This document shows, in pieces, positions 8,908-17,223 of a DNA stretch of 64,000 nucleotides (the stretch's first letter is position 1; each line of letters starts with the position of its first letter). Source of the stretch: Bacteroidota bacterium (GTDB lineage: Bacteria; Bacteroidota; Bacteroidia; Cytophagales; Cytophagaceae); NCBI GenBank assembly GCA_023458555.1, contig JAEWYS010000020.1, forward strand, positions 124,001 through 188,000. The letters are read 5' to 3'. The translations under genes were made by a program, and so were the position numbers. A model generated the notes under the pieces. That model made no database searches. It saw only the letters and a list, made by a program, of their open reading frames with translations, and was not told the origin of the DNA.

Positions 8908-9528
8908 TCAGAAAACCAGCTTAACTGTCTGAAAAACGGCCAAACCCATAAAAAGTATTCCGATCGCCTTATCCATATTATACCTTGTCAGATTAAACTG
9001 CTTGTCCAGCTTATTTCCTCCAAGCACCACCAGAGTCAGCAAAAGGCTTGTGCCGCAAATAATTCCGAGCACAAAAAAATTAAGCAAAGCAGAATCATTT
9101 TTTATCCAGTTATTGCTGAGCATATATGTCCCGTAAGCAACCCAGAATGGTATCTGCAACGGATTGACCAGTCCAATAAGAACTCCTTTAAAAAAATTAC
9201 TTTTCTTATTGCCGGCAACTTTGGGCTTATCAGCCGGCCGGGATTTCTTATTAAAACTATACAGGCTCAAAATCACAAAAGTGGGGATGGCAACCAATTG
9301 TATATACAGTTCTACATCCCGGTTTGCAAGCAGATAAGCGCTAAATTTTATTGCAATATAGCTGTATACCAGTTCCACAATAGTTGCTCCCAGAGCAAAG
9401 ATCAACCCTGCCTTTATCCCCCGGTCAAGAGTTGTCTGCAAAACAGAAAGATTGACACTACCCAATGGGATTGATCCGATAAAACTCACTACCATACCAA
9501 TCAGAAAGTGCCAGATAATTGCCTCCAT
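8908..9528 (-). CDS. LysE/RhtB-family amino acid exporter
   Basis: This 206-residue inner-membrane protein has about six hydrophobic helices. The N-terminal stretch IGSIPLGSVNLSVLQTTLDR matches the LysE-family pattern GPxxxxV. A cytosolic loop with KKSRPADKPKVAGNKKSN lies in the middle, and PLQIPFWVAYG marks the second half-repeat. Family members export amino acids or related small molecules by proton antiport; the substrate cannot be told here. It is convergent with the thermonuclease gene with a single base between them and no clear terminator. Confidence 0.8.
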   Translation of the reverse strand: MEAIIWHFLIGMVVSFIGSIPLGSVNLSVLQTTLDRGIKAGLIFALGATIVELVYSYIAIKFSAYLLANRDVELYIQLVAIPTFVILSLYSFNKKSRPADKPKVAGNKKSNFFKGVLIGLVNPLQIPFWVAYGTYMLSNNWIKNDSALLNFFVLGIICGTSLLLTLVVLGGNKLDKQFNLTRYNMDKAIGILFMGLAVFQTVKLVF

Positions 9529-9638
9529 TAGTATCTTTTAACTAGTTATCATCATGCTCCCTTTTTAATAGAGAACAAAAGAGCGGGCAAATTTAACGAA
9601 ATTTTAATTAAAGAATTGCGAGGGCACTTCTCCGGCTA

Positions 9639-10385
9639 TTAATTTCCGATTGTAAACATTAAATCTTCATAAAGGGGGTGCGATTGCATAATCCTGATAA
9701 TGGTAGCCGGCTTCATGTATCGTTCCCGGCCGGTTTTCTCCATATTTTGCAGATCTTCCACAGAAAAATCATCCACTCCTGAATATGATTTGATAATCAT
9801 ATGATCTCTGACTGCATTGCTCCAGGCAAGGAGCTGAAAACCCAGACCATGGTCAATGGTTTTACGGTCTGTTTCGAATTCGAAACGATCTATCCATCTG
9901 GACGACAGGTTTCCCCAGGATATTCCAAGCAGTCCCAGGCTGCCCCGTTGGGAGAAATCAACTACATGTGTAAGTTCATGTCCCAGTACTCCGATCTGCG
10001 CGTTAAGATTTAGCTTTGAAAATTCAATATGTTTCAGGTATTTTTCAGTGTCTCTGCTTATAACAATCAGGTAAGTGCGTTTGTGGGGCTGTCTGAATAA
10101 TGCGCTAAACAGCTCCGGCCTGGTGAGAAGGGGGCTTTTTTTATCTCTCAGCACAACACGTATCCGGATATTCTTGAGCTCCGGATAATAGCTAAGCGCC
10201 ATAAGAACAGGCTTTTCATATTCAGCAGGAATTTCTTTAAACTTCCCGTATTCCTGCCTGAGACGATCAAAATCTACCGATTCGATGTATTCATCCAACG
10301 AAACATGAATTACCTGCTGAGAAAAACCAGCCTGAAGGATAAATACCATATAGGCAATTAAGCAGACCGTCCGGTATAGGTTCAT
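9639..10385 (-). CDS. Secreted predicted zinc metalloprotease (HExxH)
   Basis: This 248-residue protein has a signal peptide (residues 1-22, ending AGFSQQ). Its centre carries LGHELTHVVDFSQRG, a zincin HExxH motif. About 40 residues further, RFEFETDRKTIDHG could give the third zinc ligand (Glu), as in gluzincins. I cannot assign a named peptidase family. The protein should act in the periplasm or outside. It lies 70 bases downstream of the TPM gene on the same strand, so it may share the lemA-TPM transcript. Confidence 0.65.
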   Translation of the reverse strand: MNLYRTVCLIAYMVFILQAGFSQQVIHVSLDEYIESVDFDRLRQEYGKFKEIPAEYEKPVLMALSYYPELKNIRIRVVLRDKKSPLLTRPELFSALFRQPHKRTYLIVISRDTEKYLKHIEFSKLNLNAQIGVLGHELTHVVDFSQRGSLGLLGISWGNLSSRWIDRFEFETDRKTIDHGLGFQLLAWSNAVRDHMIIKSYSGVDDFSVEDLQNMEKTGRERYMKPATIIRIMQSHPLYEDLMFTIGN

Positions 10386-10455
10386 TTTGTTGACAGGAAT
10401 TTGTAATATATACCGGAGCTTTTGAAAAAATGTTATTCATGAGATCCGGGAACTG

Positions 10456-11208
10456 CTACCAGCTTCCCCCGGCTCCGCCGCCGCCAAAGCCACCGCCGCC
10501 AAAACCACCAAAGCTTCCGCCGCCTCTGGAGGATCGGCCACTGCCAAACCCTCCATAAAAGCCACCCCCGCTGTATCCACGACCCGAATACGTCGTGTAG
10601 CGTCCTCCGTTTCCATTATTTTTGTTCCCAAGAGAAAACAATACAAGCAAAACCACCACAATAAGAACGACCAGCAAGCTTCCAACCCTGTTGCCAGACT
10701 TCTGGTCAGCCTTAAATTCTCCTGATGCAGCCAGCATTAATGCAGAAGTCCCCTGTTCCAATCCTGCAAAATAATCACCCTTTCTGAATGGCGGGGTAAT
10801 GACCCTGTCTATAATATTTTTTGCCAGAGCATCAGGAATCGCCCCTTCCAGCCCATATCCTGTAGCTATCCAGATTTTTCGGTCATCTACGGCTACATAC
10901 AGAAGCAGACCATTGTCTTTACCCTTCTGGCCGATTCCCCATTTCTCAGCTACCCGTTCAGCATAGTCCGAGTAATCATAGCCGCCGGGAACTTTTTTAT
11001 CAATCAGAACCGCTATCTGCGTCGATGTAGTATCCTGGTAATTTAATAGCTTCTGTTCAAGAAAGCGAACCTGTTCAGGGCCCAAAACTCCGGCATTATC
11101 TGTCACGAGGCGTCCGGCCACTGAAGCCAGATCATCAACCTGAGCCATAAGCCCGGATAGTATGCTGCAATACAAAAATATAAACAGGAAGAATCGTTTC
11201 ATTCGCAA
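10456..11208 (-). CDS. TPM domain protein with Gly-rich tail (YgcG type)
   Basis: This 250-residue protein has a signal peptide (about 1-23), a TPM domain (about 30-150, with VTDNAGVLGPEQVRFLE and ILLYVAVDDRKIWIATGYGL-like strands), a transmembrane helix (about 175-195) and a low-complexity Gly/Ser/Phe tail ending GGGGAGGSW. This is the standard YgcG layout. TPM domains have been linked to phosphatase activity and to photosystem or membrane-protein quality control; the role here is unknown. It is the third gene of a lemA-TPM-TPM run with spacings of 14 and 3 bases. Confidence 0.85.
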   Translation of the reverse strand: MRMKRFFLFIFLYCSILSGLMAQVDDLASVAGRLVTDNAGVLGPEQVRFLEQKLLNYQDTTSTQIAVLIDKKVPGGYDYSDYAERVAEKWGIGQKGKDNGLLLYVAVDDRKIWIATGYGLEGAIPDALAKNIIDRVITPPFRKGDYFAGLEQGTSALMLAASGEFKADQKSGNRVGSLLVVLIVVVLLVLFSLGNKNNGNGGRYTTYSGRGYSGGGFYGGFGSGRSSRGGGSFGGFGGGGFGGGGAGGSW

Positions 11209-11211
11209 GTA

Positions 11212-11649
11212 TTAATTGGCGCCAAAAGACAAGTCATCCGGCAATTCGTTAACATCATCATCTGAATAGGGGAAATGCTCTCTTAAAGCTATTCCGGCTT
11301 TAAGAATACCTTCTTTAAGACCTTGTGAAAACTGCCCGGCACGAAACAAATGCTGCATATGCTCTTTAATGTCATCCCAGAAATTGGCAGGGACAGCATC
11401 ATTGATACCTTTGTCTCCTATAATGGCAAACTTATGATCTTCCACGGCAAGATAAAACAAAACCCCGTTTTTCAGTTCGGTTTCATGCATATGCAAAGAG
11501 GCAAATACAGATACTGCCCGGTCCAATACCGCTTCTTTGCATTTTCGTTCAATATGAACCCGAATTTCCCCGGAAGTTTTCCGTTCTGCCTCCCGGATAC
11601 AGTCAACAATCTCCTTTTTTTCCTGTTCGGTAAAAAACTCCTTTGCCAT
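11212..11649 (-). CDS. TPM domain protein, short cytoplasmic form
   Basis: This 145-residue protein is a single TPM domain without signal peptide: EQEKKEIVDCIREAERKTSG, then IRVHIERKC and LAVEDHKFAIIGDKGIND. It corresponds to the short TPM protein usually encoded between lemA and the YgcG-type gene in Bacteroidota. A regulatory or partner role with the membrane-bound paralogue downstream is plausible from context but not shown by the sequence. Confidence 0.85.
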   Translation of the reverse strand: MAKEFFTEQEKKEIVDCIREAERKTSGEIRVHIERKCKEAVLDRAVSVFASLHMHETELKNGVLFYLAVEDHKFAIIGDKGINDAVPANFWDDIKEHMQHLFRAGQFSQGLKEGILKAGIALREHFPYSDDDVNELPDDLSFGAN

Positions 11650-11663
11650 AGCGTTTTATCCGG

Positions 11664-12242
11664 TTAAAATTCAACTGTCGGAGCCACATCAGCACCCTGC
11701 TTGGCTTCAAAATACGGCTTGGGTCTGAAGTCAAACCAGCCTGCATAAATCACTGTAGGAAATCTTCTGATTGCAGAGTTATACTCCTGTACAGCTTCAT
11801 TATATTTTCTCCGCTCTACTGAGATCCTGTTTTCAGTGCCTTCAAGCTGAGCCTGCAATGTCAGAAAGTTCTGGTTTGCCTTGAGATCCGGATAGCTTTC
11901 CCTGAGCATCATCAGCTTGCTGAGAGCTCCTGTAAGGCCTTCCTGAGCTCTTTCAAATCTTTTTATATTTTCTTCTGTCAGATTATCGGCATTAAGCGTA
12001 ACCTTTGTGGCCTCTGCTCTGGCCTGAATCACACCTTCCAGTGTTTGCTTCTCATGACTCGCATAGCCTTTGACTGTATTGACAAGATTGGGTATAAGAT
12101 CGGCTCTGCGCTGATAGGCATTTTCTACATTGGCCCATTGTCCGGAAACCTTCTCCTGCAAGTTTACGGCACGATTATATCCACAGGAACTCATACCAGC
12201 CGAAACAAAAATCAGCAATAAATACAAGAAGTATTTTCTCAT
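11664..12242 (-). CDS. lemA: LemA family lipoprotein
   Basis: This 192-residue protein has a lipoprotein signal ending SSCGYN (Cys20). Alpha-helical LemA sequence follows: QWANVENAYQRRADLIPNLV is the family signature, with VQEYNSAIRRFP and FDFRPKPYFEA near the end. LemA proteins are membrane-anchored helical bundles of unknown biochemical role that co-occur with TPM proteins. It is the first gene of the lemA-TPM-TPM operon and is divergent from the PRPP synthetase gene across 133 bases. Confidence 0.9.
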   Translation of the reverse strand: MRKYFLYLLLIFVSAGMSSCGYNRAVNLQEKVSGQWANVENAYQRRADLIPNLVNTVKGYASHEKQTLEGVIQARAEATKVTLNADNLTEENIKRFERAQEGLTGALSKLMMLRESYPDLKANQNFLTLQAQLEGTENRISVERRKYNEAVQEYNSAIRRFPTVIYAGWFDFRPKPYFEAKQGADVAPTVEF

Positions 12243-12375
12243 ACGATCTAAAAGTTTAATTATTTTTTATGATGCTACGTGTAAAAATAAACGGAATATA
12301 TGTAACGAACAATGTAAAAAAACACGGATTTTCTTTTTGTTCTTTCTGCGAATTAACCATAAATTAACATGAAAT

Positions 12376-13296
12376 ATGAGCAAGAAGTTAATTTTCGGAA
12401 TTCAGAGCTATCTCTATCTCAGAGACGAGATTGCCCGACTTGGCAATTTTGAGAAAGGCGAAGTAGAAGTTAAATACTTCCCGGATGGCGAGCGTTACCA
12501 GCGTGTAATAAGTCCATCTGCCGGTTATGATATAATCCTTGTCGGTGGAACCATTACGGACAATGACACACTGGAATTGTACGATCTGGCCTGTGCACTG
12601 GTAAAATACGGAGCCAGATCTCTTACCCTGGTAATACCCTATTATGGATATTCCACAATGGAACGCTCAGTTATACCCGGAGAAGTCATAACTGCCAAAA
12701 CCAGAGCACGTATTATATCCGTTATTCCCAAATCAAGTCTGGGTAATAAAGTTTTGTTTCTGGATCTGCATTCGGAAGGGATTCCCCAATATCTGGAAGG
12801 TGATATCAGGCATATTCATTTATATGCCAAATCGCTGATTCTGCAATCTGCCAGAGAACTTGCCGCAACCACACCATTCGTTCTTGCCTGTACAGACGCC
12901 GGAAGGGCAAAATGGGTAGAGTCACTGGCTAATGACCTTGGAGTCAATGGCGCCTTCGTCTTTAAAAGACGTCTGAGCGGAGATCATACAGAGGTTATTT
13001 CCATATCAGCCGACGTAAAAGATAAATACGTTATTATATATGACGACATGATCCGGACCGGCGGCTCGTTAATAAACGCCGCAAAAGCCTATAAAGAAGC
13101 CGGTGCACTGAAAGTTGCAGCAATTACAACACATGGATTGTTTACCAACAATGCTGTACAGCGTATAAAAGACTCCGGACTATTCTCAAAGCTGATCTGT
13201 ACCAATAGCCATCCTAATGCTGTAAATAATACCGATGATTTTCTGGAAGTCCGTTCCATTGCACCATTATTGACCCAGAAACTGGCCGAACTATAG
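12376..13296 (+). CDS. Ribose-phosphate pyrophosphokinase homologue (divergent)
   Basis: This 306-residue protein is near the usual 310-320 of Prs. It has the substrate loop VKYFPDGERYQRV, a catalytic region LDLHSEGIPQYLEGD, and the PRPP loop IIYDDMIRTGGSLINAAKAY near residue 220. Canonical Prs has DLHSxQIQGFF and VDDxxDTAGT, so both signature motifs are altered. PRPP synthetases make phosphoribosyl pyrophosphate from ribose 5-phosphate and ATP. Pairing with a NUDIX/NrtR-like gene 10 bases downstream suggests a pyridine-nucleotide (NAD) salvage function rather than the housekeeping Prs. That is inference; no NadV or PncB gene is in the window. Confidence 0.8.
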   Translation: MSKKLIFGIQSYLYLRDEIARLGNFEKGEVEVKYFPDGERYQRVISPSAGYDIILVGGTITDNDTLELYDLACALVKYGARSLTLVIPYYGYSTMERSVIPGEVITAKTRARIISVIPKSSLGNKVLFLDLHSEGIPQYLEGDIRHIHLYAKSLILQSARELAATTPFVLACTDAGRAKWVESLANDLGVNGAFVFKRRLSGDHTEVISISADVKDKYVIIYDDMIRTGGSLINAAKAYKEAGALKVAAITTHGLFTNNAVQRIKDSGLFSKLICTNSHPNAVNNTDDFLEVRSIAPLLTQKLAEL

Positions 13297-13306
13297 CAAA
13301 TCCGAA

Positions 13307-14002
13307 ATGTATACGTATCCATATCCAAGACCCTCGGTTGCCGGAGACATGGTGGTATTTGCACCACTTGCCAGCGAATTGCGGATATTGCTGATTCGCA
13401 GGAAAAATCCACCCTTTCAGGACAGCTGGGCTTTGCCTGGAGGCTTTCTCGAAGAAACAGAAACAACAGAGCATTGTGCTGTCAGAGAATTACAGGAAGA
13501 AACCGGCATTGTCGTAAGTAATCCTCAGCTCATCGGAATATTCAGTAATCCGGAAAGAGATCCCAGAGGAAGGGTTATATCAGCAGCCTATTATGCCCTC
13601 ACCAGTATGCCGGATGAGTCCCCCCGGGCAAATGATGATGCAGCAGAAGCAAAATGGCACTCTGTCAGACAACTCCCTTCAATGGCATTTGATCATAACC
13701 AGATTATCATCAATGCCCTGGAAAAATTACGGGATTATGCCATTTATAATCCTGTCGGGGTAACCTTACTACCGGAATATTTCCATTTTAGCGAACTTCA
13801 CGCGCTTTATGAAGCTATATTTGAAAAGCGTATTGTAGCCCGTACATTAAAACGAAAATTGAGAAAATATAATTTCATCGTAAGAGCAACCGAAAGCCCG
13901 ACCTCTCCCAAAAGCTCATCACAGCTCTTCCGGTTTGATCCGGAGCAGTATGCATTTTATTGCCGAAACACTTTCTTTCTGGATCTGAATGAAAAAGAAT
14001 AA
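13307..14002 (+). CDS. NUDIX protein with C-terminal winged helix (NrtR-like)
   Basis: This 231-residue protein has an intact Nudix box at residues 46-68 (G-x5-E-x7-RE-x2-EETGI), so hydrolase activity on an ADP-ribose-like substrate is possible. From about residue 150, GVTLLPEYFHFSELHALYEA and KRIVARTLKRKLRKYNFIV match the winged-helix part of NrtR-type regulators, which sense ADP-ribose and control NAD synthesis genes. It could be an enzyme, a regulator or both. It follows the Prs homologue by 10 bases and overlaps a 47-codon membrane protein gene, forming a three-gene unit. Confidence 0.8.
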   Translation: MYTYPYPRPSVAGDMVVFAPLASELRILLIRRKNPPFQDSWALPGGFLEETETTEHCAVRELQEETGIVVSNPQLIGIFSNPERDPRGRVISAAYYALTSMPDESPRANDDAAEAKWHSVRQLPSMAFDHNQIIINALEKLRDYAIYNPVGVTLLPEYFHFSELHALYEAIFEKRIVARTLKRKLRKYNFIVRATESPTSPKSSSQLFRFDPEQYAFYCRNTFFLDLNEKE

Positions 14003-14132
14003 ACTATTTCTTATCGTTGCCATCCTTTTTGTAGTCATTATTGTGGCTTTTACCATACATATGTCCCGCATTACCGTTAAGCCCTGGAACAAAAAAACCA
14101 ATAATGTTCTAGACAAATACAAAGTCCGGTAA
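13989..14132 (+). CDS. Small single-pass membrane protein (47 aa)
   Basis: An ATG at 13989 overlaps the end of the NUDIX gene by 14 bases in another frame and opens 47 codons to TAA at 14130. The product begins MKKNKLFLIVAILFVVIIV, one clear transmembrane helix, followed by a short basic tail with ITVKPWNKKTNN. The layout (Lys start, helix, Trp/Lys segment) looks like a genuine small membrane protein rather than chance. Overlap with the upstream gene suggests coupled translation. Function is unknown. Confidence 0.5.
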   Translation: MKKNKLFLIVAILFVVIIVAFTIHMSRITVKPWNKKTNNVLDKYKVR

Positions 14133-14354
14133 GTTAAAGTCAGGAGCTTTAAGTTTGAAGCTTAACGTATAGGATATAGGCTTAAAACAATTGCGGCATA
14201 GTAATTAGCAGTGAACGGCTTTGCTAAAGAAAAAAGATAAAAAGATTGTTCCGATAATCATGAACGATTATTCTCGGCTTTCATGTCTTTGTACGAGAAA
14301 TACACCTTGTTTTACTTATACCATCTATGCGCCTAATCCTGTCAGAAATATTAT

Positions 14355-15308
14355 TTACTGCGCGATATTTATTCTTCTCAGAATTGAATCAATCAGGGAT
14401 CTCGGGGTGACCCCTTCCGCAGAGGCTTCATAACTAAGGATAATCCGGTGATTAAGCACATCGAAAGCAATCTCTTTAATATCTTCCGGTAACACATAAT
14501 CCCTTCCATGCATATAGGCAACCGCCTTGGCTGCCAGATTCAGGTGTATGCTGGCTCTGGGAGAGGCTCCGTACTGAATATAAGACGCTTCCTCATTCAT
14601 CCCGTAAACAGCAGGCTCTCTTGTTGCAAAAACAATCTCGATGATGTATTTCTCAAGTGATTCGGAGATCGTTACATTATTTATTTCCTGGCGAATAGCA
14701 ACAATGTCTTCTTTGCTCAGAATTGGTTCGATTCGGTTTTCATACGCCATGTTGGACATCCTCCTCATTACTTCCAGCTCCTCCTGCCGCGAAAGATAGC
14801 CAACATAGACTTTCATCATAAAGCGATCCATCTGGGCTTCCGGCAAAGGATAGGTTCCCTCCTGATCAACCGGATTCTGAGTTGCCATTACAAGGAAAGG
14901 TCTGTCTATCCGATAAGTCTCATCTCCTATCGAAACCTGCTTTTCCTGCATGGCTTCCAGGAGTGCAGACTGGACTTTGGCCGGAGACCGGTTTATCTCG
15001 TCAGCCAGAATAATGTTGGCAAATACAGGTCCTTTTTTTACTTCAAATAAGCCTTTAGCCTGGTTGTAGATCATCGTACCAATCACATCCGCCGGCAACA
15101 GGTCAGGCGTAAACTGTATTCTCCGAAACTCCAGCTGCAGCGCTTTGGCAAGTGAATTTATTGTTAAGGTTTTGGCAAGTCCGGGAACTCCTTCAAGCAA
15201 AATATGACCATTCGTAAACAGGCCTACAAGCAAACGGCTAACCATGTACTGTTGCCCGATCACCACTTTACCGACTTCCTTTAAAACGGCTTCAATTCCT
15301 AGATTCAT
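14355..15308 (-). CDS. MoxR-family AAA+ ATPase
   Basis: This 317-residue protein has Walker A LLEGVPGLAKTL (about residues 37-48), Walker B ILADEINRSPAKVQSALLEA (from about 100) and sensor 1 FLVMATQNPVDQEGTYPLPE. A C-terminal AAA lid follows, with GASPRASIHLNLAAKA. MoxR ATPases act as chaperones for assembling protein complexes or metal cofactors, usually beside DUF58 and VWA-domain genes. None of these partners lies nearby, so this copy is stand-alone. It is divergent from the DUF4301 gene. Confidence 0.92.
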   Translation of the reverse strand: MNLGIEAVLKEVGKVVIGQQYMVSRLLVGLFTNGHILLEGVPGLAKTLTINSLAKALQLEFRRIQFTPDLLPADVIGTMIYNQAKGLFEVKKGPVFANIILADEINRSPAKVQSALLEAMQEKQVSIGDETYRIDRPFLVMATQNPVDQEGTYPLPEAQMDRFMMKVYVGYLSRQEELEVMRRMSNMAYENRIEPILSKEDIVAIRQEINNVTISESLEKYIIEIVFATREPAVYGMNEEASYIQYGASPRASIHLNLAAKAVAYMHGRDYVLPEDIKEIAFDVLNHRIILSYEASAEGVTPRSLIDSILRRINIAQ

Positions 15309-15386
15309 GATTTTATATTATCTGTCTTACGGACCCCTTGTTTCTGCGATACTATTTCTGCAATTTTATGATTATTTCAAAAAGTA

Positions 15387-15442
15387 AAAAAGCAACCAAC
15401 AGAAACATTCATTCGTATATGCGTTTTTCTGCATTGCTTTTT
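15387..15442. other. Long imperfect hairpin between moxR and DUF4301 genes
   Basis: AAAAAGCAA at 15387-15395 pairs exactly with TTGCTTTTT at 15434-15442. Inside it, CAGAAA at 15400-15405 pairs with TTTCTG at 15426-15431. The element lies in the 236-bp divergent spacer. It could be a small structured RNA, a terminator of a short transcript, or a leader structure. No known RNA family was recognised. Confidence 0.3.
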
Positions 15443-15544
15443 GTATGCGTAAAAAAATTAAATTGACCCAAAACACCCATATCTGATTTCAGTTAAAGAG
15501 GAACCTAAACCTATTGCTAATTTTTTATAAAAATTTCCTTTATC

Positions 15545-17080
15545 ATGTTTACAAACAAAGATATTGAGCAGTTTTCGTCTACAGGGATTGAAGTTGCGGA
15601 TGTTGAGCAACAATTGAAGCGTTTTCGGGAAGGCTTTCCTTTTTTATCATTAATCAGGGCCGCTACTATTGGGGATGGCATAGTAAAACTGGATAAAAAT
15701 ACCGCGGAAGCATACGAGCAATTCTTCAGGGAGCATGCCGGACGCCTCAGTATTATGAAGTTTGTTCCGGCTTCAGGGGCCGCCACAAGAATGTTTAAAT
15801 CTTTGTTCTCGTTCATGGACAAATACAAGGGTAGTGAAGAGGATTATCAGAAGTACAGAAATGATCAGGGTTTTCAATCAATGTATAATTTCTTTAGAAA
15901 GCTGGAGAGCTTTGCTTTTTATGAAGACCTTGCTGCTGCATATAAGGAACTTTATGATGAGGATATACAAAAAGCCCTTGATCGCAGAAACTTTGTACCT
16001 ATTCTTGATGCTTTACTGGTTCACGGATTAAAATACGGAGAACTGCCCAAAGGATTACTTAAGTTTCATCGATATGATGATGGCAGCACCCGCACTCCGG
16101 TAGAAGAGCATATGGTCGAAGCAGCCGAATACGGAAAAGACAGAAATGGTATCGCTAATCTGCACTTCACCGTTTCTCCGGAACATAAAGATCGTTTTAT
16201 AGAGCTAATCGGCAAAGTCAAATCATTCTATGAAAAACGCTTTGATGTATCCTATACAATTTCTTTTTCCGAACAGAAGAAATCAACCGATACAATCGCT
16301 GTTGATATGATCAATGAGCCGTTCAGAGAACCGGATGGTGCAATTCTCTTCAGACCGGCCGGCCACGGAGCCTTGCTTCACAATCTGAATGAGATCAAAG
16401 ACGATCTGATTTTTATAAAAAATATAGATAACGTTGTTCCGGACCGTATCAAGTCGGAAACATATCGTTACAAAAAAATCATTGCCGGAGTACTGCTTAG
16501 CTTCCAGCAACAAATAGCTGATTATCTGCAAAAGCTTCAAACACCGGATTTCGGGGATCATTTAGAGGAAATTGATAACTTTTTGCGAAAAAAGCTCTGC
16601 ATCGAGTTTCCTGAAATCTCAGGCGAAGTCGCCCGGGAGTATTATATCCGCAAACTTAACCGTCCGATTCGGGTATGCGGCATGGTAAAGAATGAAGGTG
16701 AACCAGGCGGAGGGCCATTCTGGGCTAAAAATCCGGATGGCAGTATCAGCCTTCAGGTTGTGGAAAGCGCTCAGATCGACATGGACAATGAACAGCAAAA
16801 GAATATCTTCAGCCAGGCAACGCACTTCAATCCGGTTGACATTGTTTGTGGCGTTAAAGATTTTCGGGGCAATAAATTTGATCTGAGTAAGTATACAGAC
16901 CCGGCTACCGGATTTATCAGTTACAAATCCAAGGACGGTAAAGACTTAAAGGCCATAGAGCTGCCCGGATTGTGGAATGGCAGCATGTCTGACTGGATTA
17001 CGATATTCGTAGAGGTGCCGATTATAACGTTTAATCCGGTCAAAACCGTCAATGACCTGCTGCGGGACGAACACCAGTAG
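15545..17080 (+). CDS. DUF4301 family protein
   Basis: This 511-residue soluble protein matches DUF4301, a family I know from Bacteroidota. KFVPASGAATRMFKSLFSF is the conserved N-terminal block and resembles the glycine/arginine loop of nucleotidyltransferases; GEPGGGPFWAKNPDG and NPVDIVCGVKDFRGNKF are conserved later blocks. Sugar-nucleotide or nucleotidyl transfer is suggested by the loop pattern only. No signal peptide is present. A strong terminator follows 20 bases after the stop, so the gene is probably transcribed alone. Confidence 0.8.
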   Translation: MFTNKDIEQFSSTGIEVADVEQQLKRFREGFPFLSLIRAATIGDGIVKLDKNTAEAYEQFFREHAGRLSIMKFVPASGAATRMFKSLFSFMDKYKGSEEDYQKYRNDQGFQSMYNFFRKLESFAFYEDLAAAYKELYDEDIQKALDRRNFVPILDALLVHGLKYGELPKGLLKFHRYDDGSTRTPVEEHMVEAAEYGKDRNGIANLHFTVSPEHKDRFIELIGKVKSFYEKRFDVSYTISFSEQKKSTDTIAVDMINEPFREPDGAILFRPAGHGALLHNLNEIKDDLIFIKNIDNVVPDRIKSETYRYKKIIAGVLLSFQQQIADYLQKLQTPDFGDHLEEIDNFLRKKLCIEFPEISGEVAREYYIRKLNRPIRVCGMVKNEGEPGGGPFWAKNPDGSISLQVVESAQIDMDNEQQKNIFSQATHFNPVDIVCGVKDFRGNKFDLSKYTDPATGFISYKSKDGKDLKAIELPGLWNGSMSDWITIFVEVPIITFNPVKTVNDLLRDEHQ

Positions 17081-17100
17081 GAAAAGTAATAGCTCTGAAT

Positions 17101-17138
17101 AAAAGAAGGCTGCCCATACTGAGCAGCCTTCTTTTATT
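17101..17138 (+). terminator. Rho-independent terminator after DUF4301 gene
   Basis: The perfect 13-bp arms AAAAGAAGGCTGC (17101-17113) and GCAGCCTTCTTTT (17123-17135) enclose a 9-base loop and run into a T-rich tail. Confidence 0.85.
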
Positions 17139-17223
17139 TATTTATTTGATTTCATAACTCTGACCACTTTAACAAAAAATATTTTGTCCCGGTTATCCTA
17201 ATGAACCAATTACATTGTGAAGT

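Noticed and set aside
10437..10685. Ala/Val-rich minus-strand ORF overlapping the Gly-rich tail
   Set aside because: It is a shadow of the low-complexity YgcG-type tail in another frame.
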